This document shows, piece after piece, positions 1 through 11,833 of a stretch of DNA of 64,000 nt (positions within the stretch are counted from its first letter, which is position 1; every line of letters begins with the position of its first letter). The translations under genes were made by a program, and so were the position numbers. The DNA is from Dipteris shenzhenensis (taxonomy: Eukaryota > Polypodiophyta > Polypodiopsida > Gleicheniales). Under the pieces are notes generated by a model. The model was given only the letters and a program-made list of their open reading frames with translations, was not told the DNA's origin and searched no databases. The stretch is from assembly GCA_047967505.1 (NCBI GenBank), contig CM106538.1, one strand, 5' to 3'.

Positions 1-160
1 GTATAGTTACACATAGTAACATAAGTTTTATTTTCGACAATTTTCCCAAATAGTGGTTTCCACAAAGCTATGTTGAATACCTCGATAAGGAAATTGTGGA
101 AAAGCTCGCTCGCTTTTTTGGGCCCGCTCGCTTTTCCTCGCTCGCTCTATCGAATGCCTC
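1..160. other. unassigned sequence left of the truncated LTR
   Basis: No gene is visible. The stretch at 105-155 repeats CTCGCT-type words (GCTCGCTCGCTTTT twice). At 161 the sequence switches abruptly into the retrotransposon LTR, whereas the second copy of the segment has a complete LTR, so a deletion or rearrangement has replaced the outer half of this LTR. Confidence 0.5.
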
Positions 161-343
161 TTCAAAGGGCACTCTCTATATAAGAGGCCTATCATGTATG
201 GTTGAGAATAGCACATTTGGAATAGATTGAGAGTTTCATACTTACCGTCTCTCTCCCCATGGCTTTCCGTATTTGGTTTGATCCTCCGTGATCTTTATGC
301 TCATTAAGTGATAGATTAGGCTAGTACAATCCACACTTTGTTA
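161..343 (+). repeat. 5' LTR, truncated
   Basis: This matches the right-hand 183 bp of the 349-bp LTR at 2619-2967 and ends ACTTTGTTA directly before the primer-binding site. The left part of the LTR is missing. Confidence 0.9.
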
Positions 344-355
344 TGGTATCAGAGC
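344..355 (+). promoter_or_regulatory. primer-binding site (initiator tRNA-Met)
   Basis: TGGTATCAGAGC is the standard complement of the 3' end of plant initiator tRNA-Met and lies immediately after the LTR. It sets the strand of the element as plus. Confidence 0.93.
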
Positions 356-2484
356 TTAGGTCTAGTCTCCTAGATCCATTATAGGCACACCTTAGGAAGC
401 TTATGTTTTCTCTTAGATTAGTTCTAGTTTTAGATTAAGCGTTATCTTCCATGGTGGAGAGAATTTCAGTTTGTTTTGGGAAACTTCCACTCATTGAGAG
501 AGCTTAAGAGCAACAGTGAGCACGAGTGACTTCTTTAGCAATGACTATCTCCAATAGTAGCTCGCAATACTCCTACTCGTCCTCAGTAGCTCATACGAGA
601 AAGCAACTCACGTGCAGCCCGGCGCCATAGCTGAGCTCCTCCAACAAAGCTGCGCAACAACTCAGAGCTGCAAACAGCAGCCACAACAAGCTTCATGAAG
701 TCCCAACGATGCATGCACACACAACATCTAAACGACAGGTAGCAAAGGCTAATAGCAGTGAGCACAAGCATCGACCTAGATGCAGTCGACTCCAACAAGC
801 TAAGGGCCTAGCAACTACACCGACCAGCAACCATCGTGGCTTGACCAAAATAGTGTTGACAACACTTCTACAACCGGCTGCAATGGACTCCATCAAATGG
901 CAACTTAAGTAGAGCTCACAAGAGGTGACCAGCACCAGCAGCCTCTCAGTTCTGACCAGCGACTCCATAGACGGCACTACCAACGAGTTGGCCTCCGACA
1001 AGCACCCAATCGACTCACGGGCCAAGCTTTAACGACTCCATCTCTTGCATAGTCAGATTGTGCATAGCAGCTTCAAATAGCCAGGGCTTTTCCCACTGTG
1101 ACTCCACGGCAAGTGCCTAGCACATCAACTCTAGACCATCAACTGCTCCCGCAACAATGTTCTGCATCAAGGAACGTCTACAAAGCAAAAGCCTCAAGAC
1201 GAGGCAACAGACTATTTAAGAGACCCGACTCCCACGGTAGCAACCAGGCTCATCTACGGCAGCCCGCTCTCGCTCCATGCAAATCAAGCCCTCCCTAACC
1301 CGAAGGCAATCGACGAGCGATCTCCCTTAACACTGCTAGTGGCAAGCTCTCAAGAGGCTCGACCAGTGTATTAAGGAGAGCAGCTTCTTTGCTCCAATAG
1401 CAAGAGCTAGAGTTCGTTCGGCGAGCAAGTTCCATGCAATACAATGAGCCAATAGTTCTGTCAGCAACTTCTTGCAAATGCATCTCCACACATAGCCTCT
1501 CAACGGACTGCCAACCTCCAAGCTGCAACGATCCTTGCTCACAGCAAGACGGCTCCTACCTTCAATGCTGCTCGACAACCCATGCTGCATGATCATCAAC
1601 ACACCCCTTCACAGTCGCACTCGCTCCTCACAGCACCTTGCTAAGCATCACATCGAGCGAGAAGAAGACGCAGCAGAGGGAGAGAAATGGAATGCCCACA
1701 ACCAGACGTGGAGATAAGGATAGGCTTGGTTAGTGAGGCTTGGTCAGTAATTGGCTAAGTGGAAATGCCACATGGCAGATAGGTGTAGTTAAGTGAAGTT
1801 TATGGTTAGGTTTGTTTAAACTTTGGGTTAACTCATTTAGTTAAGAGTATGCCACATGGCTAAATTAGAGTCTGGTTAACTTAACCCACCATGGCTAGAG
1901 TTAGGGTTAGTTATGCCACATCAGCATGCGCAGTCAGCAGTGCCACCAAGGCAGTAACCTCTTGCTAAGCACAGTAGTGTGAGTGCAGCATGTGAATCCC
2001 CGTGACACATCATCAAAGGCCCCTCTTCTTCATCAAAACTTTGATAAGCCGTAGCTTCCAATCCAGGAGGAATCTAGACACGCTCCAAAAAGAAAAAATG
2101 ATCGTCTTTTCGATCTCTACGCATTTGTCAGATCAGAATCATTGTTAGCAATTAGACACTGCCAATATTGAAAGAAATCAATTGGTAAGACCTTTGCAAC
2201 AAATGAAAAAGCAACGCATGAATGCAGAAAGCATGCCAAAAGCACAAGTGCATGAGATGACCATAGTAGGAAGCATGGCATCCACACACAAAGCATTAAG
2301 GCACATGGAATAACAAAGCATCATGCATGAAGCTACACCAAACAAAGAAGAAAACGAGTCGTCATCAAGCCATGAGCCAAAAGGTGACATGAATGGAATG
2401 TATTGAGAAACCAAAACCTTGCCAACCTTGCCTATATTTTTGTAAATCAAGCCTGACCACCTGAGAGTAGCTATGAAAGCACCC
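356..2484 (+). other. internal region of the LTR element, no coding capacity seen
   Basis: The internal sequence is CAGC/CAAC-rich at 540-1700 and AT-richer afterwards. Short open frames occur on both strands but none matches a retroelement protein and none is longer than about 120 codons. The segment 1730-1930 contains repeats of GTTAG/GTTAAC and GCCACATGGC words. Confidence 0.6.
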
Positions 2485-2618
2485 AGGGGAGGTATTGACA
2501 TGTAGAAGCCACACTTGACCACCTTAAGTAGTAGTGCATGCACTAAGGGGAGGTGATGGAATGCAACTCACATCTAACCACCTTGGAGTAGCCAAAGTAT
2601 CATGGCACCAAGGGGAGG
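2485..2618 (+). promoter_or_regulatory. three tandem polypurine-tract-like motifs
   Basis: The motif (A)AGGGGAGGT occurs at about 2485, 2545 and 2610, each preceded by a CCACCTNNGAGTAG-like word, giving a repeat of 61-65 bp. Only the last copy abuts the 3' LTR, where the functional polypurine tract must be. The other two are tandem echoes of it. Confidence 0.75.
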
Positions 2619-2967
2619 TGTTGAGAGATATGGTGCCATGAGCACATAGATTAAAGGGCTAAGGTATGGTATAAGAAAGAATTGAAGTAGCCACCCTAGG
2701 ATGTGGACTACATGATGTGGAGATGTGGATTGAGGATATCCACAAGGAGAGATGTGGATGAGAGGACCACACATGTGTTGACTATTCAAAGGGCACTCTC
2801 TATATAAGAGGCCTATCATGTATGGTTGAGAATAGCACATTTGGAATAGATTGAGTGTTTCATACTTACCGTCTCTCTCCCGATGGCTTTTCGTATTTGG
2901 TTTGATCCTCCGTGATCTTTATGCTCATTAAGTGATAGATTAGGCTAGTACAATCCACACTTTGTTA
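2619..2967 (+). repeat. 3' LTR, complete
   Basis: This 349-bp repeat starts TGTTGAGAG and ends TTTGTTA. The same sequence is at 25,958-26,306 and 28,527-28,875. It is followed by ATTTC (2968-2972). Confidence 0.93.
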
Positions 2968-2972
2968 ATTTC

Positions 2973-4136
2973 CTATAGGGTTGGTTGTCTCAGTGGTGGA
3001 ATTATACCTTTGCACCACAGCATGAGATCCAATCGAAGTATTATTTCTTCGAACAGGTAACGCATGATTGAGTTATTGGTTTTTTTATGGCCTCATTATA
3101 TTGAGTTATTTCAGTAGTCATATTTTTTTTCAATGCCATATTGCAGGTTGCTATATTTGTGCACATTAGCTATCGTCATGCGTAGGCTCATGTGGATGGC
3201 ATTGATAGCACCATGGACTCACTCGTCATTGTGCGAGAGTATCACTTCTACATTAGTGATGATCGATCGCATGATGCCCATTTTGTGCAGCATTGCTTCA
3301 TGTTGCATGATAGTTTCTTGAGGGATCATGGTGTCACATGGCAGGGGCACTGGATCTGGCTAGACGGATGTGGTGGTCAGTTCAAATCTGCTAGACAGTT
3401 TTATTGGTTCTGCAAATGGCACTGTGAGATAGGCATTTCAATCACATGGAGCTACTTTGAGACAGGGCACGATAAGGGAGAGCATGATGGTGCAGGTGCT
3501 TGCATGAAGCGTGCTTTGCGTCGATACCAATTGCGTCATAGTGCCGATCGCTTCAAGGATGCACATGATGTGGTGCGGTGGTGCAGCCATCACTTATCCA
3601 CTAGTGCTATCTCCTCGTTTCAGTCGCGTGACGATAGGGTGGTCAGCCGGTATTTTTGGTGCATGGACATTGGGAGTTTTAATCAGTCTAGGCCTTTTGA
3701 TTGTCATTCAGTGTCTGGCACTCTTGATTTCCATTCCATCAGGAGCAAAGGTGAGTCTCACCCGGCAATCTTTTCTCGACGGTTTGCATGTTTCTTCTTC
3801 GCATGCATTGATGATGACTCGAGAGGGTTCACCATGATACCATGGGCCGATCCATGGGCACGGCGAGTGCTTTCTCCCTTCCAGCCTTGGGAGGAGGTAC
3901 ATGATGATCAGGATGCGGGATTCAGTTCCTCTAGAGATTATGACCATCTTACAGATACGTTGTGTATTGGTGATATCTTCGCGGTCATTGCTTCGGAGGG
4001 CAATCAGGAGGGTGTGGATTATTACTTGTTGAGATGCTCTATGGCGAAGAGTGTGCTGAATGAGGATACAGTGGATGGGCATGGGATGCACTTCGATGCT
4101 CATACCATGATCGTAGGTGGCCACTATTTTCAGTAG
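2973..4136 (+). pseudogene. transposase-like gene G, copy 1 (3' exons)
   Basis: The gene resumes after the LTR element: an exon at about 2973-3056, a GT-AG intron (3057-3146) and a long 3' exon from 3147 to a stop at 4136. The long exon encodes a D-G-C-G-G-Q-F-K motif followed about 30 residues later by G-H-D-K-G-E-H-D-G-A-G-A and a lysine-rich stretch, and near the C-terminus a G-D-I-F-A-V...Y-Y-L-L segment. I associate this signature with a widespread but poorly named group of transposon-related proteins that probably have an RNase H-like fold. That assignment is from memory, and no Pfam name is claimed. A TAG at 3183-3185 breaks the frame where copy 2 has CAG. An open frame of 314 codons remains from the ATG at 3192. 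The upstream exon reads NYTF-PQHEIQS after a likely short deletion. Confidence 0.6.
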
Positions 4137-4545
4137 ATACAGAGGCGTGGTCGTTAAATTGAGTTCCAGGAGTACATGGCAGATCAGGAGGCATACTGCA
4201 TGTATTCTAGCACATTACATATCATAGTTTTGGGATCATCAGTTGATCAGATAGATTTTTCTTGGGTATCAGTAGTTGATTACATATTTTTGTATTCGAT
4301 ATGTATAGGCTCACTGTGTGACCGTACCATTGTAATTTTCATGGACTCATATTTTATATTTCACTATGATGATTTTATACACATTCATACACATCATTGT
4401 ATTAGATTCTATTTTATACATGATGTCCAATGTCTTCTCAATGGGATTCGTTATTTCTGTAAAACAAAAAATTGTTTATTAGTAGTTATGTTGTAATTGT
4501 GTTTTGTGCTTTAGGACATTTTAAAAATGTCACTAAGAAAATTCG
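4137..4545. other. 3' flank of gene G, AT-rich
   Basis: No recognisable gene. A 106-codon open frame (4176-4496) follows on the plus strand but is low-complexity (Ile/Tyr/His-rich) and looks like open AT-rich sequence. Confidence 0.5.
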
Positions 4546-6688
4546 TGCACGTACTAACCAAATACACATGTGGCCTTATTTGTTGGGGATGAAACTCCGC
4601 ATGGCTCTTAAGGTACCCTAGACCTACATCCATGCAAGATCTGGTCTCCAAATGATTTGGTATGTGCCACATGGAAGGTATAATGCATACATTTTTACAA
4701 GCACTCCCTACTAGTGACTATGTATGGAAAATGGTGCACAAACTAACCAAATACACATGTGGACTTATCTATTGGGAATAAACTTCGCACGGCTCTTAGG
4801 CTACCCTAGACCTACATCCATGCAAGATTTGGTCTCCAATTAATTTGGTATGTGCCACCTGGAAGGTATAATGCGTACATTTTTGCAAGCACTCCCTACT
4901 AGTGACTACATATGGAAAATGACACACGTACTAACCAAATATGCATGTGGACTTATTTGTTGGAGATGAAACTTTGCACCACTCTTAGGCTACCTTAGAC
5001 CTACATCCATGCAAGATTTGGTCTCCAATTAATTTGATATGTGCCACGTGGAAGGTATAATGCGTACATTTTTGCAAGCACTCCCTACTAGTGACTACAT
5101 ATGGAAAATGGCGCACGTACTAACCAAATATACATGTGGACTTATTTGTTGGAGATGAAACTTTGCACCACTCTTACGCTACCTTAGACCTACATCCATG
5201 CAAGATTTGGTCTCCAACTGATTTGGTATATGCCACGTGGAAGGTATAATGCATACATTTTTGCATGCACTCACTACTAGTGATGACTACGTATGAAAAA
5301 TGGCACACGTACTAAACAAATACGCATGTGGACTCATTTGTTGGGGATGAAACTTTGCACAGCTCTTAGGCTACCCTAGACCTACATCCATGCAAGATTT
5401 GGTCTCCAACAGATTTGGTATGTGCCACATGGAAGGTAGAATGCGTACATTTTTACAATCCCTACTAGTGACTATATATGAAAAATGGAGCATGCACTAA
5501 CCAAATATGCATGTGGACTTATCTGTTGGGGATGAAACTTTGCACAGCTCTTAGGCTACCCTAGACCTACATCCATGCAAGATTTGGTCTCTAACTGATT
5601 TGGTATGTGCCACATGGAAGGTATAATGTGTACATTTTTACAATCCCTACTAGTGACAGCTATGTATGAAAAAAGGCACATGTACTAACCAAATACGCAT
5701 ATGGACTTATCTGTTGGAAATGAAACTTTGCATGGCTCTTACGCTACCCTAGACCTACATCCATGCAAGATTTGGTCTCCAACTGATTTGGTATGTGCCA
5801 CGTGGAAGGTATAATGTGTACATTTTTACAATCCCTACTGGTAACTACGTATAAAAAATGGTGCACATACTAACCAAATACGCATTTGGACTTATCTATT
5901 GGGGATGAAACTTTGCCTAGCACTTAGGCTACCTTAGACCTACATCCTTGCAAGATTTCATCTCCAAATGATTTGGTATGTACCACGTGGAAGGTATAAT
6001 GCGTACATTTTTACATGCACTCACTACTAGTGATGACTACGTATGAAAAATGGCGCACGTACTAACCAAATACACATGTGGACTTATTTGTTGGGGACGA
6101 AACTTTGCACGGCTCTTAGGCTACCCTAGACCTACATCGATGCAAGATTTGGTCTCCAACTGATTTGGCATGTGCCATGTGGAAGGTTTAATGTGTACAT
6201 TTTTACAATCCCTACTAGTGACTACGTATGAAAAATAGCGCATGCACTAACCAAATATGAATGTGGACTTATCTGTTGGGGATGAAACTTTGCACGGCTC
6301 TTAGGCTACCCTAGCCCTACATCCATGCAAGATTTGGTCTCCAACTGATTTGGTATGTGCCACGTGGAAGGTATAATGTGTACATTTTTACAATCCCTAC
6401 TAGTAACTACGATGACGACTACGTATGAAAAATGGCCCACGTACTAACCAAATACGCATGTGGACTTATCTGTTGGGGATGAAACTTTGCATGGCTCTTA
6501 GGCTACCCTAGACATACATCCATGCGAGATTTGGTTGCCAATCGATTTCGTATGTCCCATGTGGAAGGTAGAATGCATACATTTTTTCATGCACTCCCTA
6601 CTAGTGACTACATATGAAAAATGGCAAACATACTAACCAAATACGCCGATGGACTTATCTGTTGTGCATGAAACTTTGCACAGCTCTT
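4546..6688 (+). repeat. satellite array, about 12 units of about 188 bp
   Basis: The words CGTACTAACCAAATACGCATG, TGGACTTATCTGTTGGGGATG, GCTACCCTAGACCTACATCC and GTGCCACGTGGAAGGTATAA recur in the same order about every 183-197 bp (starts near 4549, 4737, 4925, 5111, 5306, 5493, 5682, 5869, 6056, 6242, 6439, 6629). The units are diverged by roughly 5-15 % by eye and the last is partial. Many units carry CACGTG. The period is close to a nucleosome repeat. The array follows gene G directly in both segment copies. Confidence 0.92.
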
Positions 6689-7100
6689 AATTGAAAAAAT
6701 TCTATGATTTGTATGTTGCATATTTGATGAAACTAATTTTGCAAGATGTTTTATGAATCGTTGGATAATAGCATTGCATTATTCACAATTCCACTTCATA
6801 GTATCAGTCATGACAATCATGCAACCCATATCCCAATGCATCCATGTTAAATACTTCGACAATTGCATAATAATAATTTGACATAATATGTCGCTTGATA
6901 GAGCATTGAATTATTTAAACATCTACATTAGTTACTTCGATTGCATATGTTTTGTGAAGTGTGTGATAATATCATTGCATTATTTACAATTTCACTTCAA
7001 AGTATGACAATTCGATGTAAAGCCCTTCAACCTCTTCACAATAATACTTTGACAAAATGTGTTGTTATAAGCATCAACACATTATTATACATTTCAAGTT
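6689..7100. repeat. two imperfect direct repeats, AT-rich
   Basis: The word GATAATANCATTGCATTATT followed by CACAATT/TACAATT and CACTTCA recurs at about 6764 and 6966, embedded in similar surroundings of roughly 200 bp. No gene is seen. Confidence 0.5.
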
Positions 7101-8159
7101 ATAAGCTGTTCATATTCGTGTCTTGGAGTTCGCATCTCTGGAAACATTACTATTACAATAAATGGGCCCCAAAAAAAAAGGAGCCAATAGATGGCAATAT
7201 CCATATAAGGTGTAAATAGGCAAAAATTGAAGCTAATAGATAGGTAAAACTGAAGCCAATGGGTGTGGCATGCCAAAAAAGATTTACATGAAGGTTTTTA
7301 CATAACAGCCCGTCTTGCAATAGGAGGAGGTTGGTGGGTGTCTTGGGCCCCTAGCAAGATATGTAGTCCATGTTGGTACCGGACCACGAAGCCTCCACAG
7401 ATAACGGTAAGCTTTCTAGCAGCATGTTGGCGATGATCAACATCCACAACAAGACAAAGCACCCACAGATGCATTTTCTTAACTAAAAATAAATAAATTA
7501 CGGGCGCGTCTATTTGGGCATCTACAGACCCGCATCTATAGGCGCGTTTATACAACAAAGAAACGTGCCTATAGATGAGCTTTTAGACACTCTATAGAAA
7601 TTAAAAAAAAAACAAAAAGACAGATACATAGATGCACTTATAGACTCTCTATAGAATCTTTTCTTTAAAATCAAAGCAGAATTTTGTGTGGGTTAATAGA
7701 ATGTTGTGTATGTTGTGTATGCTATGTGGTTACAAGAATCCCATTTCCACATTATGCAATTCAATTCTTACAGCCAACTGCATTTTAATTAGCACGATTC
7801 CAAGCACATCTATAGCCAATGATTACAATTCTGAATAAAACATTACAACTCCAAAACATTTAGTTCACAAGGCATTCATTGATAGAATGTTACACAAGGA
7901 AATTGAAAGCCAAAAAAATAATAGGAGTGTATATTATATCATAGCCCAAAAAGTGCTTGTATGTACATATAGCATGAAGCCAAGCCAGGTCCTATGGCTT
8001 CAAGTACAAAAATTAAGAGGAGTGTAGATATAAGAGAGGCACGAAGCCAAGCCAATGGCTTCAAGTACAAAAAAGAGTACCAAGCACTACTTTATGACTA
8101 AATCAGTCGCAAGTGACTATGGCAACGTATGAGAGTAAATAAAAATAATGTGTTGTAGA

Positions 8160-8162
<3 letters not shown>
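7101..8162. other. unassigned region with short open frame and CTATAGATG repeats
   Basis: A minus-strand open frame of 86 codons (7298-7558) is preserved in the second segment copy with few changes, but it has no motif I recognise and the copies are too young for that to prove coding. At 7500-7670 short words around CTATAGATG and GGCGCGTTTATA recur in both orientations, which resembles the subterminal zone of some DNA transposon, but no end can be placed. Confidence 0.35.
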
Positions 8163-8203
<41 letters not shown>

Positions 8204-8286
8204 ATGTGTGTGTCTGTGCACGCACGTGCATGCGTGTGTGCATGCGTGCACTTGCATGTGTAACTGCATGCGTGTGTGCATGTGTG

Positions 8287-8334
<48 letters not shown>
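8163..8334. repeat. GT microsatellite with TGCATG core
   Basis: Two runs of GT dinucleotides flank a core of GTGCATGCGTG words. The homologous site at 34,071-34,232 has a longer first run and a GA tail, so the locus has changed length since the duplication. Confidence 0.95.
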
Positions 8335-8335
<1 letters not shown>

Positions 8336-8629
8336 TTGACAACTATAAATTGGCATGCATATCAATAAGAAAACTTATAAGAACTTTAGAGGCCATTACC
8401 CAACAGTCAGCAGACATTTTAGAGAACACCTCGATAATAAGAGTTTGAGTTCCACAACAGCAAGATGGCTACAGATACGGTTAGAGAAAGGCCCTAAATG
8501 CCCAATCGTTATTGCATACAATTTTTAATTTGCCCTCATAAAATGTATATATCAACTGCTTTTCATGATATATATAACTTCCATTTCTCATTCTACAAGA
8601 TCTTACTTTATATTTTGCATTTTTTGTAG

Positions 8630-8860
8630 ATTCCACGATTAAGCGACTACTTTGACTTGGGTGTAGAGCTGTTCAAACAATAGTGCGTTGAAGATATTAT
8701 CAACAACATCCAGAATTGGCCAATCGATGCCCCTATTGATTGGGTTCCCCCTGCTCCACGAGTGTGGAGACCACCGCCTCCTCCATTCAATTTCGAAAGG
8801 GAATTTGTTCATGATTTGTATAAGTACCTCCTAACTAGTCTCTACCAACCATGTGTTTAG
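8630..8860 (+). pseudogene. exon-like remnant, unknown protein
   Basis: After a pyrimidine-rich tract ending TTTTTGTAG, one frame reads continuously apart from one TAG (8681-8683): it starts IPRLSDYFDLGVELF and continues through a tryptophan/proline-rich stretch (WVPPAPRVWRPPPPPFNFE). The composition is protein-like and unlike the surroundings. I do not recognise the family. The same stop is in the second segment copy, which also has an extra T near the end that shifts the frame. Confidence 0.35.
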
Positions 8861-11395
8861 AGAGGATTACTTTATGTTTTTTAAACAAAGTGAATAGGTG
8901 CCCACGTGAGTTTTCAGCAGTACTAGATTAAATGGGAAAAAACAAGGGCTAACGTTAACCGAAGAAATTAAATATTAAGGTGGCGCATTCTGATGTTTTG
9001 TCGCTGTGTGAATCTTCCACAAAAACACGTACTTCATTAATTTTGGACCGAGCAATGTCCAAATTAATGTTTCTTGGAGCAAACATTGCTATTTTTAATT
9101 CAATTATGATTCATAGGGCCAATAATGTGATGTAGAGCATTGCGTTTCATTTGCTTTCTCTTCACCACGGTGAAATAGAATATCCACATATCAAAATAAA
9201 TACAGAATGTCACACAAGGCCGATGATTTACATAAGTGCAAATCCCGATTCTCTCATACGATGATTTACGCAAGTGCAAATCCTGATGTGCACAGGCTCT
9301 AATCGTCTCCATCCTCTCCCTTTCCTTCTCCATCTTCTCCCTTTCCCTCTCACATCCCCTCCTTCCTTCTGCCTCTTTTATTGTTGGCAATATCTCGTGA
9401 ATATGGGATATGTATATTTTGCTGTATCAAGTTTCGAAGTCCGAGACTGGCTCTGGAGTAAGTTTACTGCGCGGTGCACCGAGAAATTGCGAGAATCACA
9501 ATTGCGCGGCGCATCATATATGTCGTATCAAATGAGACGTGGGACCAGGAGAACAGTTTCCAAAAAGATCCATCACTGACAAGACGTGAATGTGATGTGT
9601 CTCTCGCTCCTGTCAAATCTACCACCTTGCATTACGACCTCAGTAGTCAGGTCCTCAGTAGACGGTGTGACGGTAAGCATGAACCTTTCATGCGTGGCGT
9701 GTTACCCGTGTAAGCGTGAGCCACTGCGCACCACTTAACTAGAATGAAGTGTTTTTGGACTTCAACGTAGCAAGGTAAATTCTGCTGCCAAACTCAGCAG
9801 CAGCCAGAGTGACGCAATTGTTTGAATTACGGACTAAAGACAACTCAAAAGGAAAGAGATCAGACGTTAGGAGAATAGAGCCAAATGACGATGCAACAGT
9901 GCGTATGTTTCCATTGAACGTACATCCGTACAAATAGCCCATCCGGGAGGGAGATGGTTGCAACTGATTTCATGCTTTGAATTCGCACACACCCTTTTAC
10001 AACGTTTCACATCTCCTTCAATCTACTACTAACGTAGATGAACATTTATTCTCCTCTATTTAACAGAGTTGCGTAATGCTACGGTTACACAATACTTCAA
10101 CAGCAATCAGAATTGTCCCCCCCACACAATGTGCCCCCGGAGTCACGATAATGGCCGGATACTCCCCGAGATAGAGAATCCTCAGGGTCGGAATGGAGTG
10201 ATAGAAACTTTAGAGACTGGAGACGAATTCGTGCTGGCAACGGAATGCCCACCCAAAGAAACTCTAAAGGAGACGGAACTCTCCTGGGAGTCGGATCAAA
10301 GCCTTTGGAGTCCAAAACAAGCATTGGACTAGAGCTTAGATAAGCATTGGACTAGATTTTGGAGGCCTTGCAGTAGGAGCTGGATCTCCGAACCAGTGTC
10401 TCCCACTGCCTTTTCCCGTACTGCATCCTTGGGTCACCGGTGGATGCATGAAAGGTCCGGAGTGGAGACAACCAGTGGTACTATTGACGACTAACTTTTC
10501 AGCACTCTGAAATGGTTTTCATACTCGAAATTCAAATTCGATGCTATCGTGGTCATCAATTCGAAATGCAAATTCAAAGCTATCACTCTCATTAGATAGT
10601 AATAGGGAGCCAAATTTTTGTTTTTTAGCTTACCAAAAATAATTTGGAAGAAAGAAAACTCTGAAAGACACTCTTTAGGTGAGTGAGGGATGGTGGTACT
10701 AAGGCAATGTTCATCCAAAAAATGGTTCACCAACAAGTTCTTATTTCTCAATATTCAAATGTAGAAAGTCTAAACCATTTGGAGAATGAGGAATGTATTA
10801 AGGTAGGTGCAAGTAATCATATGTCTCATGAAGAAGAATGTACTTTTTAAATGCATTCGAATGAGAATTAAAAGAAAATGTAATCATGTCCCACACAAGA
10901 TTGAAGAATAAAAAATATCCTGCTTCATAGTGTTGAAAATTTTACATAGAGCATAGGAGATGCTATATTTATTCCATCAATGGTTCAAAGCCTCTTATTA
11001 GTTGGCTCTTAGTTGGCCAAATGACTGAAAGGGAATGGTGCTAGATTTTAGAAAATTAGGTTGGACGATTTGAAAAATGTACAATCCACAGAAATTTATT
11101 GCAAACAACTGTAAAGATTAGATAATATTTTGAACTTTCGTCATCCATGCCTATCCAAAGAGACTTGATAGCATCTCATCAAAACCATGATCCTTACTTA
11201 AGCGCCCTATGGCATTAGAGGTTTGGACACCTCAATTTCAAAACCTTGGTTTCACTCCAGCAAACAAACATGGTCTAAAGCCTTTCGTGTTTCATGGGAA
11301 ATTCACAACATCAATCATTTCCCATTCTTGGTCAAGGAGCATTGACATACTCTAGATCATCCATTCTTATGTTTGGAGATATGCATGACCTTTAT
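8861..11395. other. unassigned region
   Basis: No gene is supported. The word GATTTACNNAAGTGCAAATCC is directly repeated at about 9226 and 9264. An 87-codon plus-strand frame (10,069-10,332) and its minus-strand shadow are open in both segment copies, but they carry no domain I recognise. The rest is AT-rich sequence with scattered short frames. Confidence 0.45.
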
Positions 11396-11640
11396 TTACT
11401 AATACACATGGGCCCTATTCCGATGCTTAAGCACTAACGTTTAGCATGCGTGGGGCGCTAATCGTCAGTAACCAAAGTGGGATTCGTTAAGTGTCGCTAT
11501 ATAGCCAAGTTTAAAGAGCATCACTATATAGCGACATTTATTAGACTTGTAAATAGTCGCTATATAGCGACACTTATTAGACTTGTGAATGGTCGCTATA
11601 TAGTGACACCAAGACAATTTCCTATAGCGATGTTTTACAG
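11396..11640 (-). repeat. H 3' terminus and subterminal palindromes
   Basis: The degenerate terminus is followed by CGCTAATCGTC, shared with the E2 end, and by four diverged copies of the GTCGCTATATAGCGAC palindrome between 11,500 and 11,620, only one of them perfect (around 11,556). Confidence 0.75.
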
Positions 11641-11833
11641 AGAGTGTTTTTTTCCATACCGACTTTAAAAGATAGTTTTCCCCAATGACAAAATTTTTTT
11701 CCCTTTTCATACATGTTTGATCCTTTGAGAGAATAAAAGTACAAGAGCATGTACATCAAGCCTTTGAAGCTCATATATTCATGTCTAAGTTTGAGATGAA
11801 AAAAATCAATGAAGAGCATTGACATCAACAGCT

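Larger units (their letters stand above)
161..2967 (+). mobile_element. non-autonomous LTR retrotransposon, copy 1 (5' LTR truncated)
   Basis: The element has a partial 5' LTR, a primer-binding site matching initiator tRNA-Met, about 2.26 kb of internal sequence, a polypurine tract and a complete 349-bp 3' LTR. The 3' LTR is followed by ATTTC, which is the target duplication seen on both sides of copy 2. I find no gag, protease, integrase, reverse transcriptase or RNase H reading frame inside, so it would depend on proteins supplied by another element. It sits in an exon of gene G, in the same orientation. The outermost ends are TG and TA rather than TG and CA. Confidence 0.9.

Noticed and set aside
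344-355. Part of a tRNA gene
   Set aside because: Only the 12 bases complementary to the tRNA 3' end are present, next to an LTR; there is no cloverleaf.
1895-1912. Telomere-like TTAGGGTTAG word
   Set aside because: A single occurrence inside the LTR element, not a tandem telomere array.
3708-4124. 138-codon antisense frame in gene G (also 29,616-30,077)
   Set aside because: It is the complement of the motif-bearing frame and has no recognisable domain.
8098-8448. Cys/Val and His/Thr repeat open frames
   Set aside because: They are translations of a GT dinucleotide microsatellite.
10069-10332. 87-codon gene conserved in both segment copies
   Set aside because: The copies are too similar for conservation to be evidence, there is no domain, and the antisense frame is equally open.
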